Origin: an uncultured Caryophanales bacterium
Lineage (GTDB): Bacteria; Bacillota_I; Bacilli_A; RFN20; CAG-288
Assembly: GCA_937896065.1 (NCBI GenBank)
Contig: CALBLI010000008.1
Span: forward strand, 1 to 14,745
DNA length: 14,745 nt
Direction: 5' to 3'
Each line of letters starts with the position of its first letter. Position 1 is the first letter of the stretch. The position numbers were made by a program, and so were the translations under genes. The notes beneath the pieces were generated by a model, which made no database searches, was not told the DNA's origin, and saw nothing but the letters and a program-made list of their open reading frames with translations. Below are positions 1-6,772 of this stretch, piece by piece.

Positions 1-46
1 AAGATTTTAATTTCTTATTAGGTACATCACTTATAAAAGGTAACAT
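1..46 (-). CDS. Possible 5' end of a divergent gene, cut by window edge
   Basis: An open frame begins at an ATG (complement of 44-46) and runs 15 codons without a stop to the left edge, starting M-L-P-F-I-S-D-V. A perfect TATAAT lies on the minus strand at 54-59, seven bases before the ATG, which is the spacing of a leaderless transcript; I see no ribosome binding site and no good -35. The peptide is too short to recognise. Chance open frames of this length are common in AT-rich DNA, so this is tentative. Confidence 0.25.
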   Translation of the reverse strand, partial: MLPFISDVPNKKLKS

Positions 47-101
47 ATTAATAATTATACAAAAGATATTTATTAAGTTGCTTAAAATCTAATAAGTCAT
101 T

Positions 102-112
102 TGTGATAAAAT
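102..112 (+). promoter_or_regulatory. Possible extended -10 promoter of nadK
   Basis: TGATAAAAT at 104-112 fits an extended -10 element (TG-N-TAnnnT). No convincing -35 is present at 16-18 bases upstream. Transcription would start at about 118-119, only a few bases before the nadK ATG at 123. That agrees with the lack of a Shine-Dalgarno sequence there. Confidence 0.3.
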
Positions 113-122
113 AATATAGTTT

Positions 123-878
123 ATGAAACCTTGCAAATATAAAATAGTCTCTTATCAAGAAAACTGTCAGAAAGTAAAAGAATATATAAAAGGCATTTTA
201 AATAAAAATCAATTTATATACTCTGATAAAGAAGCTGAACTGATTATTTCATTAGGTGGTGATGGAACTTTTTTATCATCAATGCATGATAATAATTTTA
301 ATGGCAGTTATTTATCAATCAATTTAGGACATTTAGGATTTTTTTCGGATTATCAAAATAATGAAGTTGATAAAGCAATAGACGATATTTTAAATAAAGA
401 TATGATAATTGAAAAATGTAAACTATTAAAAGTTAAATATTCAGGTGAAGAAAAATATTTCTTTGCTGATATTGTTTTAAATTCAATTAAAACAGTTGAT
501 ATCAATTTAAAAGTTAATGATAAACATATAGTGACATCAAAAGCTAATGGTATTGTTATATCATCACCTATTGGTTCCACTGGTTATAATTTTTCACTAA
601 ATTCACCAGTATGTTTTTTCTCAGACTCAGTAATGATATATTCACTTATTGCACCAGTTAGAAACAAGATGAATCAAGATGTAATTGCTAAAGGAATCAT
701 TAAAGATAGTGATGTATTAACACTGGATTGTAAAGGTGATAGCTACTTCACTTTAGATGGGAAAATGATAGTTAGTAAAGAAGATTTATCACTGGTTATA
801 TCAAAAAGTGATAAAGAAGTCGCATTGTGTCATTTTAAGAAAATAGATTCAATAACACGAATTAAGAAAAGTATTTAA
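123..878 (+). CDS. nadK: NAD kinase
   Basis: Cytosolic ATP-dependent phosphorylation of NAD to NADP. The 251-residue length fits the compact Gram-positive NadK type. The nucleotide-binding and catalytic motif GGDGTFL is at residues 45-51, and the second conserved block is the stretch ending SSPIGSTGYN, which corresponds to the family's DGLxxSTPTGSTAY. Two family positions look changed: the short NE/D motif reads L-N-S (Glu replaced by Ser), and the Asp of the DG pair before the second block is Asn. The start at 123 matches the usual NadK N-terminus but has no ribosome binding site; an extended -10 lies close upstream, suggesting a near-leaderless message. It is followed 14 bases later by the EIIB-like gene, probably in the same transcript. 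Confidence 0.9.
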   Translation: MKPCKYKIVSYQENCQKVKEYIKGILNKNQFIYSDKEAELIISLGGDGTFLSSMHDNNFNGSYLSINLGHLGFFSDYQNNEVDKAIDDILNKDMIIEKCKLLKVKYSGEEKYFFADIVLNSIKTVDINLKVNDKHIVTSKANGIVISSPIGSTGYNFSLNSPVCFFSDSVMIYSLIAPVRNKMNQDVIAKGIIKDSDVLTLDCKGDSYFTLDGKMIVSKEDLSLVISKSDKEVALCHFKKIDSITRIKKSI

Positions 879-892
879 ACAAGGAGAAAAAA

Positions 893-1309
893 ATGAAAAA
901 TAATTTATTTTTACATGGCGATCACTTTAGCGGATCAGATATCGCACTGATTGTTACAGGTGTAATTGCTGCTTTAGCAATTATAGTCTTGATTGTAATT
1001 TTAATTGTAAGACATATCAAAGTTAAAAAAATTAAGCAGTCAGATGAAGAAGTGAAAAAAGAAGTTGCAACTAAAGCAAGTGATTTAGCTAAAAAACTTG
1101 GAAGCAGTGAAAATATTGAGAAGATAGAGAGCCAAAGTTCACGAGTTGTAGTATACGTAAAAGATATGTCACTTGTAAACAAAGATGAAATAAATACTGT
1201 TTTAGATAATGTCATGTATATGAATAATAAGATTGTCTTTGTTATCGGTAGTCATGGAGAGGAATTTAAAACACTTCTTGAAGAAAATATTGATAAAGTG
1301 TCTAAATAA
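893..1309 (+). CDS. Membrane-anchored PTS EIIB-like protein lacking the active-site cysteine
   Basis: A 138-residue protein with one transmembrane helix at about residues 17-39, a basic stop-transfer segment (RHIKVKKIKQ), then a cytoplasmic domain from about 56 to 138 that resembles the glucose-type PTS IIB domain. It shows K-A-x-x-L-x-x-x-L-G-x-x-E-N-I, then R84 and V-K-D-x-S-L-V, as in that family. The family's phosphorylated Cys lies in the pattern D-A-C-I-T-R; here the matching stretch is E-S-Q-S-S-R, with Gln81 at the Cys position, so phosphotransfer should be impossible. AAGGAG at 881-886 fixes the start. No IIC permease is nearby. Function is unknown; a sensing or scaffold role is only a guess. 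Confidence 0.75.
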   Translation: MKNNLFLHGDHFSGSDIALIVTGVIAALAIIVLIVILIVRHIKVKKIKQSDEEVKKEVATKASDLAKKLGSSENIEKIESQSSRVVVYVKDMSLVNKDEINTVLDNVMYMNNKIVFVIGSHGEEFKTLLEENIDKVSK

Positions 1310-1321
1310 AAAACATCATAT

Positions 1322-1362
1322 AAAAAAAAGCAACCAATACTAATATTTAAAGGTTGCTTTTT
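1322..1362. terminator. Bidirectional intrinsic terminator between the EIIB-like gene and maf
   Basis: GCAACC (1330-1335) pairs with GGTTGC (1352-1357), extended by flanking A and T runs (1325-1329 with 1358-1362). The loop can pair AATA with TATT internally. T-rich sequence follows on the plus strand and the eight A residues at 1322-1329 give a T run on the minus strand, so it can end both convergent units. Confidence 0.85.
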
Positions 1363-1365
1363 ATT

Positions 1366-1932
1366 TTATATAATTTTCAATTCTTTTAAATCTTCAGTCA
1401 AAGCACATTTGCTAAGGCCCATGATGGTTGATTTTTCACCATTTATAATTTTAGAATGAATATATTTATCATCTTGGACACCATAACTTCCTGCTTTATC
1501 AAGTGGTGATTTAGTTTCAACATATTTTTTTATTTCATCGTCACTCATTTTTTCAATGAATAAAGTAGCAGTTGTTATTCTTTCTTTTAGTACTTGATTA
1601 TCTTTGATAATGCAATAAGCAGTGACTATTTCATGAGTATTATTTTGAAGTCTTTTTAACGTATTGAAAGCATCAGCTTCATCTTTGGGTTTACCAAGTT
1701 TTTCACCTTCAAAATAGACCATAGTATCAGCTGATATTACAATATCATTTTGATGTGATTTTGAAATATCAAGTCCTTTATTGATGGCTTCTTTTAAACA
1801 CAGCGTTTTTAAATTGTCATCATCTATACTTCTCTCATCAAAATTCGATGCAATAGTGATAAATTCTTTATCTTTTAAAATTTCTTGTAAGATTTCTTTT
1901 CTTCTAGGCGACTGACTTGCTAGTATTATCAT
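1366..1932 (-). CDS. maf: Maf family nucleotide pyrophosphatase
   Basis: A house-cleaning enzyme that hydrolyses non-canonical or modified nucleoside triphosphates to monophosphates; Bacillus Maf is also linked to septum formation. The 188 residues open with the signature A-S-Q-S-P-R-R-K-E at 5-13. They then show A-D-T (D69, the family's catalytic Asp position), G-K-P at 80-82 and L-D-K-A-G-S-Y-G at 144-151. The start lies inside rnjA, overlapping its 3' end by 29 bases; GGAG at 1943-1946 is ten bases before the ATG and the N-terminus matches the family, so the start is secure. It is probably co-transcribed with and translationally linked to rnjA, and ends at the bidirectional hairpin. Confidence 0.93.
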   Translation of the reverse strand: MIILASQSPRRKEILQEILKDKEFITIASNFDERSIDDDNLKTLCLKEAINKGLDISKSHQNDIVISADTMVYFEGEKLGKPKDEADAFNTLKRLQNNTHEIVTAYCIIKDNQVLKERITTATLFIEKMSDDEIKKYVETKSPLDKAGSYGVQDDKYIHSKIINGEKSTIMGLSKCALTEDLKELKII

Positions 1933-3637
1933 TGTTTTTTATCTCCAAATTAGGATTGTAGTTTAAAATGATTGGAATGACCATCGGATTTCTTCTTGAT
2001 TCACGATATAAGAAATGACTAGCGACTTGTTTGACAGTCTGCTTGAGTTCATAATAAGTGACTTTCTTAGGTCCTTTCATGAGTTTATTTATTTCTAGAG
2101 CGATTACTTCACTAGTTTTCTTTTGTAGTCCTCTTTTATTAGAAGTTATAAAGCCACGGCTTTCAATGATTGGATTATAAACGAGTTCATTGTTTTTAGG
2201 ATTGATGACAAGGAAGACACTCACCATACCTTCATTGATCAAAGTTGATCTGTCTTTGATGACTGAAGTTGAAACAGAAACTGTACTTTTTCCATCGATA
2301 TAAATAGAATCAGCAGGATAGAAAGTATCAGTCTTTGATACTTTATTATTGATGAGAGTTAACACTTCACCATTTGAACAAACAAAAGTATTTTTCTTAT
2401 TGATTCCACAATCAACAGCTAAACTGGCATGGAGCTTTAACATACGATATTCACCATGGACAGGCATAAAATATTTTGGTCTAGCTAATTTTTGAAGAAG
2501 TCTCATCTCTTGTCTTGAAGCATGGCCTGAAGCATGGAGATTGTTCAAAACAGAATTGGTTACAACACTAGCACCAAGTCTTGTGAGTTGATTGATGACA
2601 AGATTGACACTTGCGGTATTTCCAGGAATAACAGATGAGGAAAAAACAATGGTATCACCTGGTAAAACTGTGATGTATTTATGTTCACCTCTGGAAATTC
2701 TTGATAAAACTGCCATTGGTTCACCTTGTGTACCTGTACATAAAATGCAAACTTCATTTGGTTTCAAATGTTTTAAATCTTCAGGTGACTTCAAATAATC
2801 ATCAGGAACTTTAATATATCCATATTCTCTTGCAGCTTGGATATTGCTTTCCATTGAACGTCCAAAAGGAATGATCTTTCTTTTAAATTTCATGCTGGTT
2901 TCAACAATTTGTTGAATGCGTGAGATATTAGATGAAAAGGTAGATATTAAAAGTCTTCCACTAGCTTCAGAAAAGACATCGCTGATACCTTGAATGACGG
3001 TTTTCTCACTTGGCGTATATCCTTCTTTTTCAGCATTAGTACTATCAGCTAAAAGCAAATCGATGCCTTTATCACCATATCTTGTGAGTTTAGATAAATC
3101 AAAATCCCCATCAACAGGTGTTAAATCAATTTTGAAATCACCAGTGGTAACAATATTTCCATGAGGGGTATCGATGTGAAGACCAAAACTATCAGGGATA
3201 GAGTGAGTGACTCTAAAGAATTCTAAATCAAAGTCACCAACTTTGAATTTGCTATCAGCATCATATTGGACAAGTCTAGTTGGTACTTGAATCTTTTCAT
3301 CTTGAAGTTTATGTCTAATAAGTGCTAAAGCAATTCGTGGTGAATAAATGATAGGGACGTTAACTTGTTTTAAAAGAAATGGAACAGCACCGATGTGATC
3401 TTCATGACCATGGGTGATAACTAAAGCTTTGATTTTATCTTGATTTTCAATAAGATGAGTAAAATCAGGAATGACATAGTCAACACCAGGCATATCATCT
3501 TCAGGGAATGTGACACCGCAATCAATTATCAAAATAGTAGTGTCGTTTTCAATGCAGTATAGGTTCTTACCGACTTCACCAAGACCACCTAAAGCATAGA
3601 TTTCAACAGGTGCAATCAATTTGTTATTTTTTTCCAT
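1904..3637 (-). CDS. rnjA: Ribonuclease J
   Basis: A zinc-dependent 5'-3' exoribonuclease and endonuclease of the beta-CASP metallo-beta-lactamase family, central to mRNA decay and rRNA processing in the cytosol. The 577 residues are slightly longer than Bacillus RNase J1. Metal-binding motifs are H-G-H-E-D-H at 76-81, H145, D167 in T-T-G-D-F and D198 in A-D-S-T. Beta-CASP features follow: G-R-S-M-E-S-N, C-T-G-T-Q-G-E-P, and H-A-S-G-H with P-V-H-G-E-Y near the C-terminal part. The N-terminus (V-E-I-Y-A-L-G-G-L-G-E-V-G-K-N) looks more like J1 than J2, but the paralogue assignment is inference. AGGAG at 3646-3650 lies eight bases before the ATG. First gene of the rnjA-maf unit. Confidence 0.95.
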   Translation of the reverse strand: MEKNNKLIAPVEIYALGGLGEVGKNLYCIENDTTILIIDCGVTFPEDDMPGVDYVIPDFTHLIENQDKIKALVITHGHEDHIGAVPFLLKQVNVPIIYSPRIALALIRHKLQDEKIQVPTRLVQYDADSKFKVGDFDLEFFRVTHSIPDSFGLHIDTPHGNIVTTGDFKIDLTPVDGDFDLSKLTRYGDKGIDLLLADSTNAEKEGYTPSEKTVIQGISDVFSEASGRLLISTFSSNISRIQQIVETSMKFKRKIIPFGRSMESNIQAAREYGYIKVPDDYLKSPEDLKHLKPNEVCILCTGTQGEPMAVLSRISRGEHKYITVLPGDTIVFSSSVIPGNTASVNLVINQLTRLGASVVTNSVLNNLHASGHASRQEMRLLQKLARPKYFMPVHGEYRMLKLHASLAVDCGINKKNTFVCSNGEVLTLINNKVSKTDTFYPADSIYIDGKSTVSVSTSVIKDRSTLINEGMVSVFLVINPKNNELVYNPIIESRGFITSNKRGLQKKTSEVIALEINKLMKGPKKVTYYELKQTVKQVASHFLYRESRRNPMVIPIILNYNPNLEIKNNDNTSKSVA

Positions 3638-3712
3638 ACAAATATCTCCTAAATTAAAATTATAAATAAATTGTTTGTTGATCCTTTTTTAATCTTTTTA
3701 AATTTCTTATCT

Positions 3713-3740
3713 ATTTTAGCAAAAAAAAGATATTAAACAA
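3713..3740 (-). promoter_or_regulatory. Promoter of rnjA-maf
   Basis: On the minus strand, TTGTTT (3740 to 3735) is followed after 16 bases by TAAAAT (3718 to 3713), preceded by TG at the extended -10 position. The predicted start near 3706 gives a leader of about 70 bases containing the rnjA ribosome binding site. No hairpin terminator is visible between def and this promoter, so read-through from the def unit is possible. Confidence 0.45.
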
Positions 3741-3753
3741 GTAAAAAATAAAA

Positions 3754-4302
3754 TTAGTTAATAGCGATAGCATCCTCATCAAAGCCAAGAAGTGAAGAAT
3801 TATTGATGCGATCATAATATAAAATGCCATCGAGGTGATCATATTCGTGTTGAAAAACAATAGCAGGATAGTTAGCTAGTTTTAAAGTGACTTCTTGTTC
3901 AGTTAAAACATCATAACCAGTGATGGTTATTTTTTGATAACGGATGACTTCTCCTTCATGGTCTTCTTTAACAGATAGACAGCCTTCACCATTTTCAAGA
4001 TAAGCCATTTTTTTAGAAGTTGAAATGATTTTAGGATTGACTAAGCCATATTTATATTCTTTTTCATTATAGATGAAATTGACAGCAAAAAATCTTTCTA
4101 AGACGCCGATCTGTGGAGCAGCAAGTCCAACACCAGCTCTGACATTGAATTCTTTTTGATTGTTTTCATCTTGGCTATCATGAAGATAAGTCACCATGCT
4201 TTTGATCAATTTCTTTTTTTCTTCACTTAATGGAAAAGTGACTTCCTTACATTTTTCATGAAGAATTTTTTCATTATCTAGATGTATCTTTAATAATTCC
4301 AT
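3754..4302 (-). CDS. def: Peptide deformylase
   Basis: Metalloenzyme that removes the formyl group from the N-terminal Met of new proteins at the ribosome. All three family motifs are intact: G-V-G-L-A-A-P-Q at 57-64, E-G-C-L-S at 106-110 with the metal-ligand Cys108, and H-E-Y-D-H at 152-156 with two His ligands and the catalytic Glu153. The 182-residue length, the long N-terminal segment and the insertion before the second motif fit the Gram-positive type 2 class. The ribosome binding site AGGAA (4311-4315) overlaps the stop codon of spx, so translation is probably coupled. Last gene of pgsA-spx-def. Confidence 0.95.
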   Translation of the reverse strand: MELLKIHLDNEKILHEKCKEVTFPLSEEKKKLIKSMVTYLHDSQDENNQKEFNVRAGVGLAAPQIGVLERFFAVNFIYNEKEYKYGLVNPKIISTSKKMAYLENGEGCLSVKEDHEGEVIRYQKITITGYDVLTEQEVTLKLANYPAIVFQHEYDHLDGILYYDRINNSSLLGFDEDAIAIN

Positions 4303-4313
4303 ATCAAATATTC

Positions 4314-4784
4314 CTACTTTTTATTTGAATGTAAATCACATTCTTTGCAAGGAAGAGAAGGTTCTTTAAAGCGATGGTCACACTCTTCATAATTTTCACA
4401 AACACCTTTTTTACAATTATCATTTGCAATTCTTTTAGCTTTTTGAAAAATCTCAATCTCATCAGCATTATATCCGACTTGAATTTTATTATCATCAACA
4501 ATTATTGGCCTTTTTAAAATAGAAGGATGTTCCTTAATAAAAGAGCACAATTCTTGAATGGACATTGATTCTAAATCGACGTTTTCTTCCTTAAAGACTT
4601 TGCTTCTAGTTGAAATAATTTCATCTGTTCCATCAAGCGATTTATTTAGCATCTCTTTTAGTTCATCAACTGATATTTCATGTTTCAAAATATTGATTTC
4701 TTTAAAAGGAATGTTTTCTTTAATAAAGTAGCTTTTAACTTTTCGACAGCTAAGACAGCTTGGTGACATATATATTTTAATCAT
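4314..4784 (-). CDS. spx: Spx family regulator with cysteine-rich C-terminal extension
   Basis: Spx binds the C-terminal domain of the RNA polymerase alpha subunit and redirects transcription under thiol and oxidative stress. The first ~130 residues match Spx closely: S-P-S-C-L-S-C-R-K with the redox pair C10 and C13, D-G-T-D-E-I-I-S-T-R-S-K-V-F, and K-R-P-I-I-V-D with V-G-Y-N-A-D-E-I. The usual protein is about 131 residues and ends soon after this core. Here about 30 extra residues carry five Cys and two nearby His in the order C-x4-C-x5-C-D-H-x8-C-x2-C-D-L-H, which looks like a metal-binding site. The start overlaps the pgsA end by eight bases. Related ArsC-like proteins are less likely given the Spx-specific core. 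Confidence 0.9.
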   Translation of the reverse strand: MIKIYMSPSCLSCRKVKSYFIKENIPFKEINILKHEISVDELKEMLNKSLDGTDEIISTRSKVFKEENVDLESMSIQELCSFIKEHPSILKRPIIVDDNKIQVGYNADEIEIFQKAKRIANDNCKKGVCENYEECDHRFKEPSLPCKECDLHSNKK

Positions 4785-5475
4785 GTTTTTCTTCCTCCGT
4801 TTTATTAATGATCACTTCATCTTGACCATGTTTGAGAAGTCTATTAAAAAGTATTGTGTATTGTAATGCTGCAAAGAGCAAAAATGAACTGGCAACTAAT
4901 GATAAAGAATCAATTATATAATGCTGAATAGTATAGCTGAGACCAAATTTATTAGATTGAAGTAAAGGACCACCAATAAAAATAGTGCCAACAATCACAT
5001 AGAATGAAAAAGAAGATACTTTACCATACCATTTAGCAGAGCCAAAGGCTCTATTTGCTCTAGCTAAAATAATAGACATAATCATCATCCAAATTTCTTT
5101 GATGACAAAGATGGATAGAAGCGTAAAAACTGATGCAAAGTTTTTGAATTTAACAACTAAAGCAATCGATACTCCAAGTTGCATGATTTTATCAGCCATA
5201 GGATCTAGAATTTTTCCCAAATTTGATTTCATGTCAAATTTTCTAGCAATGAAACCATCCAGAAAATCAGTATATGCTGAAATAAGCATGATGCCAGTTG
5301 CAATATAAACATTTGCTTCATTATTTGAAGGAACAAAGGTAGGAAGCAAATAGATAGTAACAAATAAGGGAATGAGCAATATTCTTACGTAGCATAAAAC
5401 ATTAGGAATAAGAAATCTTTCTTCCTTCTTAAAGTACTTTTTAAAAACGGCATGAAAATTATCTTTTTTATTCAT
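4777..5475 (-). CDS. pgsA: CDP-diacylglycerol--glycerol-3-phosphate 3-phosphatidyltransferase
   Basis: Integral membrane enzyme of the CDP-alcohol phosphatidyltransferase family that makes phosphatidylglycerophosphate, committing CDP-diacylglycerol to phosphatidylglycerol synthesis. The full signature D-x2-D-G-x2-A-R-x8-G-x3-D-x3-D runs from D70 to D95 and several hydrophobic helices surround it. I choose the ATG at 5475 (232 residues). GGTG lies six bases before it, and the inferred transcription start near 5489 leaves a short leader. A GTG at 5484 in frame would add three residues but has no ribosome binding site. The N-terminal ~20 charged residues and the acidic tail extend it beyond the usual ~190 residues. 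First gene of pgsA-spx-def. Another CDP-alcohol transferase is possible, but PgsA fits best. Confidence 0.88.
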   Translation of the reverse strand: MNKKDNFHAVFKKYFKKEERFLIPNVLCYVRILLIPLFVTIYLLPTFVPSNNEANVYIATGIMLISAYTDFLDGFIARKFDMKSNLGKILDPMADKIMQLGVSIALVVKFKNFASVFTLLSIFVIKEIWMMIMSIILARANRAFGSAKWYGKVSSFSFYVIVGTIFIGGPLLQSNKFGLSYTIQHYIIDSLSLVASSFLLFAALQYTILFNRLLKHGQDEVIINKTEEEKHD

Positions 5476-5495
5476 TTCTAGCACCCAGCTTTAAT

Positions 5496-5523
5496 ATTAT
5501 AAGCTAAATAAGCTTATTTTTAA
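5496..5523 (-). promoter_or_regulatory. Promoter of pgsA-spx-def with overlapping inverted repeat
   Basis: A perfect TATAAT (minus strand, 5501 to 5496) is preceded after 16 bases by a weak TTAAAA -35 (5523 to 5518). A seven-base inverted repeat, ATAAGCT (5499-5505) and AGCTTAT (5511-5517) around AAATA, covers the -10 and spacer, a position suited to an operator or to a hairpin early in the transcript. Confidence 0.45.
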
Positions 5524-5567
5524 TACATTTAACTATAATAAATAGAACTGATATTTTTATAATAGGC

Positions 5568-5579
5568 AATTGTACAATT
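5568..5579. repeat. 12-bp perfect palindrome upstream of pgsA
   Basis: AATTGTACAATT is a perfect palindrome in the gap between truA and pgsA, about 70 bases upstream of the proposed pgsA -10. It may be a protein-binding site, but AT-rich palindromes of this size can arise by chance. Confidence 0.3.
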
Positions 5580-5606
5580 AATGTAAGTTATATGTAAAAT
5601 AAAAAA

Positions 5607-6386
5607 TTATTTAAAGATTTTTATTTCATCAAATTCTAAATTATCGGCATCAAATTCTGGATAAATAATTTTGTATAAAAATAATCCATTAGGTTCAACT
5701 TTCTTTCTTTGAAACTTAATATTCTCACCAGCAAGTAATTTTTTTATATCTTCTTTTGATATTTTATTATATCCATATTGAAGAATAGTTCCGACCATGA
5801 ATCTGATCTGATATTTTAAAAAGTTACGTGAAGAAAAAGAAAGAATAGTCAAACCATTTTCATTAGTTAACATAGTTTTATTAATCAGCAATTTAGATTC
5901 TTCCTGTTCATCAAAGCTAGCAAAGTTTTTAAATTCATGTTCACCTTCAAAAAAGGCTAATCCTTCTTTTAATTTATCTTCATCAACTTTCTTTTTTAAA
6001 TATAAAGAAGTGTTTTCAAACAGTGGATTATAACTACCATTTTGAACAAGATATGAATATATTTTTCCTTTGCAAGAGTACCTGCTAGAGAATGAATTAT
6101 CGACTTCTTTTATATCTTTAATATGTATATATTTAAGATAATTAGATAAGTAAAATTTCAATCTATCTAATGATAAGTTGGTATTTGAAGTTAGAAAGGA
6201 AACAGCAAAATCAAACGCATTTACAAATCTATCTAAGCGAGAACAGATAGTTACTTTAATTTTTTCATTAAATACATTTGATAATGCATCTTCAAAAGCA
6301 CCTTGAATAGTAGGATGATTATTTAATTTCTGACTACCATAATAGTTATCAGCTAGAAACGACATCCTGATGAAAATTTTTCTCAT
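5607..6386 (-). CDS. truA: TruA-like tRNA pseudouridine synthase, divergent
   Basis: TruA isomerises uridines 38-40 in the tRNA anticodon stem. The 259-residue length is normal. Recognisable blocks are Y-Y-G-S-Q near the N-terminus followed by T-I-Q-G-A-F-E-D-A-L, K-G-K-I-Y-S-Y, E-G-E-H-E-F-K-N-F-A-S, and F-L-K-Y-Q-I-R-F-M-V-G-T near the C-terminus. The active-site motif, normally G-R-T-D-x-G-V-x-A, reads S-R-L-D-R-F-V-N-A: the catalytic Asp (D52) and preceding Arg (R50) remain but the Gly and Thr around them are lost. No ribosome binding site precedes the ATG, and a strong promoter ends six bases upstream. In many Firmicutes truA follows ecfT directly; here the hyp block separates them. It could be a specialised paralogue. 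Confidence 0.8.
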   Translation of the reverse strand: MRKIFIRMSFLADNYYGSQKLNNHPTIQGAFEDALSNVFNEKIKVTICSRLDRFVNAFDFAVSFLTSNTNLSLDRLKFYLSNYLKYIHIKDIKEVDNSFSSRYSCKGKIYSYLVQNGSYNPLFENTSLYLKKKVDEDKLKEGLAFFEGEHEFKNFASFDEQEESKLLINKTMLTNENGLTILSFSSRNFLKYQIRFMVGTILQYGYNKISKEDIKKLLAGENIKFQRKKVEPNGLFLYKIIYPEFDADNLEFDEIKIFK

Positions 6387-6392
6387 ATTAAA

Positions 6393-6420
6393 ATTATAAT
6401 TTATTTTCTAAATATGTAAA
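6393..6420 (-). promoter_or_regulatory. Strong promoter of truA, predicted leaderless
   Basis: On the minus strand TTTACA (6420 to 6415), a 16-base spacer and a perfect TATAAT (6398 to 6393) are followed by only six bases before the truA ATG. Initiation six to seven bases after the -10 would fall on or next to the start codon, and no Shine-Dalgarno sequence is present. Confidence 0.6.
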
Positions 6421-6427
6421 AATAAAA

Positions 6428-6772
6428 TTATTCAACTTCAATATTTTTAATGATGACATCGCGCCCAGTGACAAGGTAAGTATTATCTGACTTACAATGT
6501 GGACATGTTTTACCATATTTAGTAGTCTGATATGTTTTTTTACAATCATCGCAAAAAGAAATTGCTTCAACAATTATTAGATCAAGAGTTGAGTCTTTTA
6601 ATAATTCTTCTTTTTTTATAGCCCAAGAGTAACAATCTTTAAAATATGATGGAATTACCGATGATACTTCTCCGATTTCTAAAGTTACTTTGCTCACTTT
6701 ACTAGCTTTATTTTCTTCGCATGCTTTTTTGACAGCATCAATGACATAGAAAACAATTCCTAACTCATGCAT
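6428..6772 (-). CDS. hypA: Hydrogenase/urease nickel incorporation protein HypA
   Basis: Small nickel metallochaperone that works with HypB to deliver nickel to [NiFe] hydrogenase (and in some bacteria urease) in the cytosol. The 114 residues start M-H-E-L, where His2 and the N-terminus form the nickel site. The zinc site is the pair C74-x2-C77 and C90-x2-C93. The segment L-E-I-G-E-V-S-S-V-I-P matches the family. Its ATG overlaps the end of the flavoprotein gene by eight bases, so it is translated in the same operon. HypC, HypD, HypE and HypF are not in the window. Confidence 0.93.
   Translation of the reverse strand: MHELGIVFYVIDAVKKACEENKASKVSKVTLEIGEVSSVIPSYFKDCYSWAIKKEELLKDSTLDLIIVEAISFCDDCKKTYQTTKYGKTCPHCKSDNTYLVTGRDVIIKNIEVE

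Noticed and set aside
2592..2798. Plus-strand frame opposite rnjA
   Set aside because: It is antisense to conserved RNase J motifs and has no supporting signals.
4304..4501. 65-codon minus-strand frame overlapping spx and def
   Set aside because: It is a shifted reading of the real spx gene, with no ribosome binding site of its own.
5580..5606. Terminator after truA
   Set aside because: Only a weak A/T hairpin (AAATAA with TTATTT) is present, with no T run after it.
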